Assembly: GCF_009711085.1 (NCBI RefSeq)
Contig: NZ_WMKA01000038.1
Coordinates: 1-39,220, forward strand
Source of the DNA: Cellulosimicrobium composti
GTDB lineage: Bacteria; Actinomycetota; Actinomycetes; Actinomycetales; Cellulomonadaceae
DNA length: 39,220 nt
Direction: 5' to 3'
The first letter of the stretch is position 1. The number at the start of each line of letters is the position of its first letter. Shown one piece after another: positions 23,651 to 31,400 of the stretch. The translations under genes were made by a program, and so were the position numbers. Under the pieces are notes generated by a model. The model was not told the DNA's origin, searched no databases, and saw only the letters and a list, made by a program, of their open reading frames with translations.

Positions 23651-24406
23651 ATGACGACGTACACCGTGGCGCTACCAAAGGGCGGGGTGGGGAAGAGCAC
23701 CACCGCCGCCGAGCTCGCGCGCGAGCTGGGCAGGCGCGGCCGCCGCGTGCTCGCCATCGACCTTGACCAGCAGGGCAATTTCACGACGCGACTCGGCGTC
23801 GGCCGCGAGACCGAGGTCGAGTACGTCGCCGCCGACGTCCTGCGAGGTGACGCAGCACCGGAGGACGCGGCCGTACCGTCCGCCTACGCCGGCGTCGACG
23901 TCCTCGCGGGCACGCATGACCTCATCGACGTCGAGCAGGCCCCGCCGGCCGACCTCGTAACGAGCTTGCGCGACTACCTGCCGGGGATGGGGAAGTGGGA
24001 CGACGTGGTCGTGGACACCCCGCCGTCCGTCGGCGGACTCACAGAAGCCGGTCTCGCGGCCGCGGACGTCGTCGTTGTGCCCGTCGAGTCCGCAGTTGAG
24101 GCGTACGACCAGATCCACCGCCTCGAGCGAGTGATCGAGGGGCGCATCGGGCGCCGAGTGCGCCCCGGCCTGCAGATCGACTGGCTCGTGCCGACGATGC
24201 ACGACAGCCGGCGCCTCCTCGATAGGGAAGTCGTCGAGCAGCTCGAGAAGCGCTACCCGGGAAAGGTCACGTCGCCGGTGAGCGAGGCGGTTGCGGTGAA
24301 GGACGCGTACACGGCGAAGATGCCCGTGACTGAGTACGCGCCCACGTCGAAGGTCGCGGCGGACTATGCGGCGGTCACAAGGACGATCCTCGGAGGCGCG
24401 TCGTGA
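23651..24406 (+). CDS. parA: ParA partition ATPase
   Basis: This 251-aa ParA/MinD-family ATPase has the deviant Walker A PKGGVGKST at 9-17, AIDLDQQGN at ~37-45 (Walker A-prime) and WDDVVVDTPPSVGG near ~118 (Walker B). The small size without an N-terminal HTH marks a type Ib ParA, which segregates plasmids by oscillating over the nucleoid with its ParB partner. The ATG at 23651 follows GGACGGACGC. The start of the next gene overlaps the stop by 4 nt, so both form one operon. Confidence 0.92.
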   Translation: MTTYTVALPKGGVGKSTTAAELARELGRRGRRVLAIDLDQQGNFTTRLGVGRETEVEYVAADVLRGDAAPEDAAVPSAYAGVDVLAGTHDLIDVEQAPPADLVTSLRDYLPGMGKWDDVVVDTPPSVGGLTEAGLAAADVVVVPVESAVEAYDQIHRLERVIEGRIGRRVRPGLQIDWLVPTMHDSRRLLDREVVEQLEKRYPGKVTSPVSEAVAVKDAYTAKMPVTEYAPTSKVAADYAAVTRTILGGAS

Positions 24407-25038
24407 CCCCGCCGAAGCGTCGACGTCTCGGCGACCGTGACGAGGACGCGATCCTCGGCGTGATCGACGAGCCGAGGAGCGACCCGCAGCCCGAGACGCG
24501 CACGACGACGCGCAACGCTCCGGCCCCAGCGGCGCCCGCTGAGGCCAAGCCGGCGCCCGTGCGAGCTGCGCCGCCGGTGTCGAGCTCGAGAACCGACAGG
24601 AGCGCGACGAAGGCACCACCAGCAGGGCAGCGTCGCCTCGGCACGTACTGGCAGAAGGCAACGTTCGACCAGGCGCGGAGCGCTTACGTCGTGGACCTAG
24701 ACCAGCTCGATGACCCGCCGGTCGGGTTCGCCCGGTGGCTCGAGCGAGCGATCCGGGCGCACTCGGCCCGGACGCCAGCCGAGCGCGCGGCGATCGCCGA
24801 GACGCTGGGGGAGGAGGACCGCTCCGGAGTCGGAGTGCAGCGGAACGTCCCGCTCTTCGAGTCGACCATCACCGACGCAGAGTCGGCGGTGTCCGCCGAC
24901 CGTCGCGCCGGACGCGTGCACTCGCTCTCGCAGTTCGTCACGGAGGCGGCACGCCGCGCCATCCGTGACGCAGAGCGCCGCATCGGTGGTCCACTGCCGC
25001 CTCCACCGGCCCGGCTCCCGACCCGCCCCACTCGCTAG
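24403..25038 (+). CDS. ParB-type partition partner (small, plasmid-borne)
   Basis: This 211-aa protein starts with GTG overlapping the parA stop (GTGA). The N-terminal ~75 residues are disordered, Pro/Ala-rich and basic, as expected for the segment that stimulates ParA. The C-terminal part has RRLGTYWQKATFDQARSAYVVDL and then a RHH-like or helical DNA-binding end (SQFVTEAARRAIRDAERRI). It lacks the classical ParB CTPase motif, so it is a ParG/ParR-like or unrelated centromere-binding protein. Its likely sites are the repeats around 22689, 23064-23214 and 25144. Confidence 0.72.
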   Translation: MTPPKRRRLGDRDEDAILGVIDEPRSDPQPETRTTTRNAPAPAAPAEAKPAPVRAAPPVSSSRTDRSATKAPPAGQRRLGTYWQKATFDQARSAYVVDLDQLDDPPVGFARWLERAIRAHSARTPAERAAIAETLGEEDRSGVGVQRNVPLFESTITDAESAVSADRRAGRVHSLSQFVTEAARRAIRDAERRIGGPLPPPPARLPTRPTR

Positions 25039-25054
25039 ACGCGGCTCACGACTC

Positions 25055-25091
25055 ACGGCCCGGACCGAGCGCTTCGCTCGGTCCGGGCCGT
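25055..25091. terminator. Strong hairpin terminator after the par operon
   Basis: A perfect 17-bp inverted repeat (25055-25071 and 25075-25091) with a 3-nt loop begins 16 bp after the stop of the ParB-type gene. Confidence 0.88.
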
Positions 25092-25143
25092 CCTTGCGTC
25101 ACGTCGACCAACGAGTCCGAGGACGCACCGCCCGACTCAAGAC

Positions 25144-25177
25144 ATAGGTTCACTAGGTCGGCTAGAATGAATAGGTC
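25144..25177. repeat. ATAGGTY boxes before the DUF2637-like gene
   Basis: ATAGGTTCACTAG (25144-25156) is followed by GTCGGCTAG and then ATAGGTC at 25171-25177. It mirrors the array at 23064-23214. An 11-bp CCGGTTACCAC follows at 25188. Confidence 0.58.
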
Positions 25178-25219
25178 AGCACGTATACCGGTTACCACCG
25201 CCTCAGAAGGGGACCACTC

Positions 25220-26200
25220 ATGGACCACGACCCCACTTCGGGTCGGGCGCGGATCGCCCGGACGCTCGCTCGATTCAGGAAGCGCACCACGGCCGGAGCA
25301 GCGGCGCAGGACGGCCCTACGGTCCGGTACCCGCGCTGGCCGGTCGCGCTGCTGGCCGGATCAGCCTTCGTCGCGATCTGGGGAGGCTGGGTCGAGCTCG
25401 GGCGCATGTCCGGGTTCGGGCCAGTGAACCTGCTCCCCGGGATCGCAGACCTCGAGGTCGACCTCTCCATCACACTGCCGCTCGGAATGGAGGTCTACGC
25501 GGCATTCGCGCTCGGCGCCTGGCTGACGTCTCGCCCGATTCCCGAGGGGGCACGCAACTTCGCCCGGTGGTCTGCGATCCTCTCGCTCATCGTGGGCGCC
25601 GGCGGCCAGATCGCCTACCACCTGCTCGCCGCTGCCGGCGTCGACGAGGCGCCCTGGCAGGTCGTCGTCGTGGTCGCATGCATCCCCGTCGCGGTCCTCG
25701 GTCTGGCCTCCGCCCTGCTGCACCAGCTCGGCAAGGGGGAGGAGGGCGCGGGCCGCGCCGTCGGCCCCACGAACCAAGGTGCCGCGACGACCGAACCCCA
25801 CACGCTCGCGCACTGGCAGGAAGCCGACCCGGGCGAGGTCGCCCCGCACAGCGGGTCTACGTCGCACTTCGTCACCCGCGATTCCGGACCGGACCACAGC
25901 AGCGAAGCCGACCCAGACGGCCCAGCCGAACCGGACCACGCGAACCACGCCCGCTCGGCCTGGACCACGCCGGACGAGCGCACCGCCGAAGTGATCCGGC
26001 TTTGGGCCACTGAGGGTGAGCCTGCCGGGCGTCGAATCTCGCACCAGGAGATCGCGGATCGCGTGGGCACCTCCAAGTCGACGGTGACCCGGACCCTGAA
26101 CCGTCACCTCGCGTCGGTCTCGGCGCGTGCGGCGCGCGTGCGCGAGGATGAGCCGACCACGACCCAGACCCCGCTTGTCGCGGCGGCACGAGAGGACTGA
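25220..26200 (+). CDS. DUF2637-like membrane protein with C-terminal HTH
   Basis: This 326-aa protein has an N-terminal cytoplasmic tail, then three to four spans at residues ~40-165 (ALLAGSAFVAIWGGWVEL, ITLPLGMEVYAAFALGAWL, AILSLIVGAGGQIAYHLL, VVVVVACIPVAVLGLASALL). A long disordered stretch follows, and an HTH near ~275-300 (RISHQEIADRVGTSKSTVTRTLNRHL). DUF2637 proteins are frequent on actinobacterial mobile elements and are linked to plasmid spread and replication. The ATG at 25220 has AGAAGGGG upstream. The NERD-like gene follows by 8 bp, so they form an operon. The membrane location of the HTH suggests DNA anchoring to the membrane, which is inference. Confidence 0.75.
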   Translation: MDHDPTSGRARIARTLARFRKRTTAGAAAQDGPTVRYPRWPVALLAGSAFVAIWGGWVELGRMSGFGPVNLLPGIADLEVDLSITLPLGMEVYAAFALGAWLTSRPIPEGARNFARWSAILSLIVGAGGQIAYHLLAAAGVDEAPWQVVVVVACIPVAVLGLASALLHQLGKGEEGAGRAVGPTNQGAATTEPHTLAHWQEADPGEVAPHSGSTSHFVTRDSGPDHSSEADPDGPAEPDHANHARSAWTTPDERTAEVIRLWATEGEPAGRRISHQEIADRVGTSKSTVTRTLNRHLASVSARAARVREDEPTTTQTPLVAAARED

Positions 26201-26208
26201 CTCGGACC

Positions 26209-27075
26209 ATGAGTGATCCCGGCGGGGCGTGGTACTACCCAGAGGTGCCGAGCGTGCCGCGGCGCGAACGCGTGGACCTCGGCCCCGCCGGGTCGCTCAA
26301 GGCTGCTCGACCGATGCTGCGTGCGGCCCGCCGCTCGCACCGCCTCCGCTTCCATCGCGACCCGCGAGCGATCGGTGCAACTCTGCTGGTCCTAGTTGCT
26401 CTTGCACTGGCAGTGCTCACCTCTGTCGCTGTCGGGCGCCAGAGCCCGGGAGGCGTCATGGTCTGGGGAGCGGGCGCGGCGGCGGCCGCGTCCGCAGCCG
26501 TGCTGCTCCTGATGCGCCGGTACGGCGGGACGCCCGCCGAGGAGTTCCTCGACCGCACGATCCACCACGAGACGCGTCTCGCCACGCAGCTCGAGCAGCT
26601 CACGGCCTACGGCTGGACCGTGCTCGCGGACCGGCTCGTGCCCGGGGGAGAGGCTCGCGTTCCGTTCGTCCTCGTCGGCCCCGCGGGCGTCGTGATCGTC
26701 ACGCCGGCGCCCGCCGCCGGGCCATGGAAGACGGCGCACGACGAGGTCTTTCTCGAGGGACGGCCGCTGGGCACCTGGGTGCAGACGCGATGGTGGGAGG
26801 CGACGACGGTCAACGACGCGATCGGAGCAGCTGCGCAGGACATGGTCTTCACCGGACCTACGTACCCCGTGATTGCGGTTCCCTCCGCGCAGTCCGGCGC
26901 AGACATTCCCAGCCACCCACGACTCATCAATGCGATTCCGGTAATCCCATACCGCCACATCATCCAAGGGATTCTCGACTTGCCGGCACCGCTGCCGCGC
27001 GAGGCTGCTGCAAACCTGGCCGTCGTTGCCGGCCGTGTATGCGTCCCTGCCGGAGTCAAGCAGTCGCAGGAATAG
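26209..27075 (+). CDS. NERD-like membrane-associated protein
   Basis: This is a 288-aa protein with two spans at residues ~58-102 (ATLLVLVALALAVLTSVAVG and VWGAGAAAAASAAVLLLM). A domain follows that resembles the nuclease-related NERD fold: a long helix HETRLATQLEQLTAYGWTVLADRLVPG, then the strands VPFVLVGPAGVVIVTP and TYPVIAVPSAQ. The NERD active residues, a D with E-x-K, are not clearly present: VLVGPAGVVIVTP replaces the usual DHVVV-type acid. Catalysis is therefore doubtful. It is in an operon with the DUF2637-like gene. Confidence 0.6.
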   Translation: MSDPGGAWYYPEVPSVPRRERVDLGPAGSLKAARPMLRAARRSHRLRFHRDPRAIGATLLVLVALALAVLTSVAVGRQSPGGVMVWGAGAAAAASAAVLLLMRRYGGTPAEEFLDRTIHHETRLATQLEQLTAYGWTVLADRLVPGGEARVPFVLVGPAGVVIVTPAPAAGPWKTAHDEVFLEGRPLGTWVQTRWWEATTVNDAIGAAAQDMVFTGPTYPVIAVPSAQSGADIPSHPRLINAIPVIPYRHIIQGILDLPAPLPREAAANLAVVAGRVCVPAGVKQSQE

Positions 27076-27110
27076 GCGCAAATTACAAGTTCATAAACGC
27101 GCATTGCGCA

Positions 27111-27139
27111 TTGCGTTTAGGTACGGTCGGTTCTACAAT
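27111..27139 (+). promoter_or_regulatory. sigma70-type promoter of nrdH
   Basis: TTGCGT (27111-27116), a 17-bp spacer, and TACAAT (27134-27139) are close to consensus. The surrounding 27076-27178 is unusually AT-rich for this window and carries a tandem GCGCATT and an AAACGC/GCGTTT inverted pair that could be an operator. Confidence 0.7.
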
Positions 27140-27178
27140 AAAACTATTCCTGATGACGACTTGAAGGGGGCGGCCAAA

Positions 27179-27430
27179 ATGGCTGGGAAGGCGACGGTTC
27201 AGGTTTACAGCAAGCCCTCGTGCGTGCAGTGTGACGCAACATACCGTGCGCTCGATAAGAAGGGCATTGAGTACGTTACCGTCGACGTCACTCGCGACGC
27301 CGCTGCACTTGCTTTCATCCGCGACGAGCTCGGGTACTTGCAGGTCCCGGTCGTCGTGGCGGGGGAGGAGCATTGGTCGGGCTTTCGACCTGATCGCCTG
27401 GCCGCGGTCGTGCGCGACGTCGCGGCGTAG
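27179..27430 (+). CDS. nrdH: NrdH-type glutaredoxin-like protein
   Basis: This is an 83-aa thioredoxin-fold protein: VQVYSKPSCVQCDATYRALDKKGIEYVTVDV has the redox pair C15-VQ-C18, and the later QVPVVVAGEEHWSGFRPDRL matches the NrdH TVPVV-x(4-6)-H/W-GF-RPD pattern. NrdH reduces class Ib ribonucleotide reductase. Actinobacterial plasmids and phages often carry it. The ATG at 27179 is preceded by AAGGGGG. No nrdEF genes are in the window, so it would serve the host reductase. Confidence 0.88.
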   Translation: MAGKATVQVYSKPSCVQCDATYRALDKKGIEYVTVDVTRDAAALAFIRDELGYLQVPVVVAGEEHWSGFRPDRLAAVVRDVAA

Positions 27431-27431
27431 C

Positions 27432-27914
27432 TCACCACAAGGTCCCCTGGTCGCGGTCAACGTCCCGAAGGCCGGCCGACGTCGCATCCACGACGCTCGC
27501 GCCGGCCTTCGCCGCGTCACGCACCGCTCGCGCCCGACCCGCCGCGCCTCGACGATCCCGGAGCGGACCACCGATCGTCTCGCGGCGCGCGACCCATTCG
27601 GCGCGGTTGAGCGCCGCGGACGACGCGCGGAGGTGCGACGGGTTGTGGCATAGCGGGTTGTCGCATCGGTGCGCGACCACAGGGGGAAGCTCGAGCGACC
27701 CAGCCCTCACGTGTGCGAGTGCGAACGCGAACCGGTGGGCGATGACAACGCGTCCCTCGCCCAGCCAGAAGCGACCGTGCCCCCGGCCGGAGATTGCCCC
27801 TAGCCACAGCCAGCACTCCGCCGAGCCAGCAGTGCGGACGAAGCTCCGATACCGACCTACGACGCTCGGCGTCGTCGCGGCGGCGGCGAGGTGGACGTCG
27901 ACGAGGGAGGGCAT
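27432..27914 (-). CDS. HNH-type endonuclease-like protein, 160 aa
   Basis: The ATG at 27914 has GAGGGGTGAC before it and lies just after the stop of the upstream gene (TGACATG). The core PPVVAHRCDNPLCHNPSHL is the HNH/AP2-like motif (H-x-C, C, N, H) of small phage- and plasmid-borne HNH nucleases; GRYRSFVRTAGSAECWLWLGAISGRGHGRFWLG before it is the usual partner. It may act on plasmid DNA or be a homing-type enzyme; the target is unknown. It converges on nrdH with a 1-bp gap. Confidence 0.78.
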   Translation of the reverse strand: MPSLVDVHLAAAATTPSVVGRYRSFVRTAGSAECWLWLGAISGRGHGRFWLGEGRVVIAHRFAFALAHVRAGSLELPPVVAHRCDNPLCHNPSHLRASSAALNRAEWVARRETIGGPLRDRRGAAGRARAVRDAAKAGASVVDATSAGLRDVDRDQGTLW

Positions 27915-27915
27915 G

Positions 27916-28311
27916 TCACCCCTCGACGCCCGCGAGGTCGTGCCTAACACCGTCACCCTGTGACCCCTCGCCGAAGCTCTCGCCGCTCGGTGCGGACGTG
28001 GGGAGAGGGGGAGCGTCGTCGCTGTCGGAAAGGGCGCGCAGTCGGCGGACCTCGCGCGGCTCGACCTCGAGAAGTTCGGACACCCGAGATGCGCTCTCGC
28101 CGAGGCTCACGAGCCGGGTGACGGCACGCGAGCGCTCGGCGTCGATCGCGTCGAGCTGCGAGAGAAGCGCGGTGCGCTTGTCGTCTGCCACGAAGAACTC
28201 TTCCGCGGCTTCCTCCACGGCGCGATCTCGGGCCGCCCGCTCCCGGTCTAGCCGCAGTCTTGCCGCGCGTGCTCGCTCGCGTGCTTGAACCCTGCTCGAC
28301 GTCCTCGCCAT
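27916..28311 (-). CDS. Coiled-coil protein divergent from the relaxase, 131 aa
   Basis: The ATG at 28311 is chosen because the helical, basic coil starts there (MARTSSRVQARERARAARLRLDRERAARDRAVEEAAEEFFVADDKRTALLSQLDAID). After the coil, ERSRAVTRLVSLGESASRVSELLEVEPREVRRLRAL looks like a helix-turn-helix. Such small proteins beside MobF relaxases are probable relaxosome accessory factors that bind oriT. It is divergent from the relaxase, with the candidate oriT in between. I infer an oriT-binding role. Confidence 0.62.
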   Translation of the reverse strand: MARTSSRVQARERARAARLRLDRERAARDRAVEEAAEEFFVADDKRTALLSQLDAIDAERSRAVTRLVSLGESASRVSELLEVEPREVRRLRALSDSDDAPPLPTSAPSGESFGEGSQGDGVRHDLAGVEG

Positions 28312-28479
28312 TCCAGAACCCCCACTGTTCGACCGTTCGTCTTCGGCACATGCTACCCGCCCACCCACCTCGCATGCAGCCCAGTCGAATCGGACACACC
28401 TCTTGCACTTCAGTGTGAGGCCGAGCGACACTGGTCCCGTGACGATCCGTCTGGGGGCCCGGGACGAGGTGACGCGGCG
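28312..28479. other. Candidate origin of transfer (oriT)
   Basis: This 168-bp divergent gap lies between the accessory and relaxase genes. It contains CACT-TC-AGTG inside a bulged arm pair CCTC...GAGG near 28395-28416, and GTCCCG/CGGGAC near 28435-28465. Hairpins beside a relaxase gene are expected at oriT. No nick sequence was identified. Confidence 0.4.
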
Positions 28480-31400
28480 ATGATGACCGTGCACGTCCTG
28501 CACGCCGGAGACGGATACAGCTACCTCACTCGCCAGGTCGCCACGCACGACGTGAGCCGCGAGCAGGGGAAGTCACTGAGCGACTACTACATGCAGCATG
28601 GCAACCCTCCCGGGCAGTGGGTGGGGCGTGGTCTGGACGCGCTGGGCGTCGTCGGAACCGTGCGCGAGGACCAGATGCGCGCACTGTTCGGGGAAGGTCT
28701 GCACCCGGAGGCGGACCGCCTGACGGCCGCCGCGATCGCCGCGGGAAAGACCGAAGAGCAGGCCGTTGCGGAGGTCCGGCTCGGACGTCGGTTCCCCCGC
28801 TTCGAGCGTGAGGACGACACCTTCAACGCCCGCGTCGCGGAGGCCTTCGCGACCTTCCGGGCTACCCATGACCGCAACCCCGAGGTCGGGATCGAGCGTG
28901 ACCTCATCCGTTGGACGGTCGCCGGAGAGGTGCTGACCGAGCAGCGTGGGGGAGAGGCACCGAGTGACGCCGACCGGGCGCGCTTCCTCGCCACACGCGG
29001 CCAGGCTGCCCGTCAGCCGGTCGCCGGCTACGACTTGGTCTTCACCCCCGTGAAGTCCGTTTCGACCCTCTGGGCCCTCGGCGACGCACAGGTGCGAGAG
29101 CAGGTCGCGGAGGCGCACCGAGCGGCATGGACGGAGGCTCTCGAGTGGGTCCAGAGCGAAGGAGCGTTCACCCGCGCTGGGCGCGCCGGAGTCGCCCAGA
29201 TCGACACGCACGGCCTGATCGCCACGGCGTTCGATCACCTCGACTCACGCACCGGTGACCCCAACCTCCACACGCACGTTGCTGTCTCCAACAAGGTGCT
29301 CGGGGTCGACGGGAAGTGGCGGGCGCTCGACGGGCGCGTACTGCACGCCTTGGGCGTCGCGGCGTCCGAGCGCTACAACACGAACGTTGAGGCGGAGCTG
29401 CGCGAGCGGCTCGGAGTCGAGTTCGTCGAGGAGGCCCGGCGCGCGGGACGGCAGGGCGTCCGCGAGGTCGCCGGCATCGACCGCGGCGTGCGAGAGGCCT
29501 TCTCGCGTCGCCGCGCGAGCATCGAGGACGAGTACGAGCGACTGCTCGGCGAGTACCGCGCCAAGCACGGTCACGAGGCGCCTCGCGGAATGCAATTCCG
29601 CCTCGCGCAGCAGGCCACGCTTGAGACCCGCGGAGAGAAGGGCGCGGTCCTCTCGCTCGGCGCTCGGATTGCTGAGTGGCAGACCGTGGCTGCTCGCATT
29701 CTTGGGAGCCCGTCTGAGGTGTCCCGAATGGTGCGATCCGCGCTCAACCGGGACGTCGGCGAGGCGCGCGTCGTAGAGGTCGACGAACTCGCGCAGGAAG
29801 TCGTTCAGAACCTCACGACGAAGCGGGCCACGTGGGGCCGGTTCCACCTTGAAGCGGAGGCGCTGCGCGTCGCGCGCGAGAATGTGGCGCGCGGCCAGGA
29901 TGTTAGGTCGCTCGTGCGGGACGTCGTCGCGCGGGCGACTTCGCTTTCGATTGCGCTCACGCCACCCGAGCTCAACGAGACGCCGGAGGTGCTCCGGCGC
30001 GCCGACGGTGAGTCGGTCTACACCGTGCACGGCTCCGAGCGCTTCACCAGCCTGGCTGTTCTCGAGGCCGAGGACGCGCTCGTGGCCGCGGCGCAGAGCG
30101 ACGGCGGCCTGCGCGTGGACGAGGGGACGTTCGAGCGCGCGACGTCGGAGATTGAGGAATCGACCGGGCGCCGGCTGAACGCCGGACAGCGAGAACTCGC
30201 GCGCCGCTTCGCCGTCGGCGGCCACCGGATCGAGGCCGGGATCGGTCCCGCGGGTGCAGGTAAGACGACCGCGATGAAGGCGTTTACGCACGCCGTGGAG
30301 ACTGCCGGTGGCCGCGTGCTCGCGCTCGCCCCGTCGGCGGCCGCGGCCGCGGTGCTCGGCGGTGAAATCGGCACGGCCGCGGACACCCTGCACAAGCTCC
30401 TCGACGCCCACCGCGACGACCGGCCCACGCCCGCGGACCTTGTCGTGGACGAGCGGACCGTGCTCCTCGTCGACGAGGCCGGCATGGCAGGCACGACGGA
30501 GCTCGCCGCGGTGCTCGAGCTCGCGGTCCGCCGCGGCGCCTCGGTGCGGCTCCTCGGCGACCCCGCCCAGCTCTCCGCGGTCGGTGCTGGCGGCGCGCTG
30601 CGCCTGCTCGACGAGCGTGCCGGCGCCGCGCACCTCGAAGAGGTCCACCGGTTCACCGACGCCGCCGAGGCCGCAGCGAGCCTGCGCCTGCGCGACGGCG
30701 ACGTTGGCGCCGTCGGTTTCTACGTCGACAACCGGCGGGTGGCTGGCGGCAGCCAGCAGGACATGACCGATGACCTCTACACCGCATGGTGGGCCGACAA
30801 CGAGGCAGGCCTCACCTCCGTCATGGTCGCCGCGACGAACACCGACGTCGTCACCCTCGCCAGCCGCGCACGCCTCGATCGCGTGGCCGCCGGCGAGGTC
30901 GAACGCGACGGCGTCGAGCTCCACGACGGCACCCGCGCGGGCGCCGGCGACGTCGTCGTGACCCGAAGCAACGACCGCCGCCTCAAGGCCGGACCGACCG
31001 ACTACGTCAAGAACGGCGACCTGTGGCACGTTACGGGTCGCTCGCGCCGTGGCCACCTGCGCGTGCAGCACACCACGACCGGCGCTCGAACCACGCTGCC
31101 AGCGGACTACGTCCGCGAGCACGTCGAGCTCGGCTACGCCGCGACGATCCACCGCGTGCAGGGCATGACCGTCGACACATCGCACACCCTCGTCGGCGCA
31201 GGAATGACCCGCGAGCAGATGTACACCGCCGTCACCCGAGGCCGCCGCTCCAACCGGCTGTACGTCGTGGCCGAGGAACTGCTCGAGGTCGACGCCCACG
31301 AGCAGCCGGCGCCCGAGCGCGCCGCGGCCGCCGCGCTCGAGAGCGTCGTCGCCCGCAGCGGCGCCGAGCTCTCGGCGACCGAGACCGTCGAGCACGAGTA

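Noticed and set aside
29245-31395. 716-aa open frame on the minus strand
   Set aside because: It lies entirely opposite the relaxase gene, whose helicase and relaxase motifs are clear; the minus frame has composition typical of antisense of GC-rich genes and no motif.
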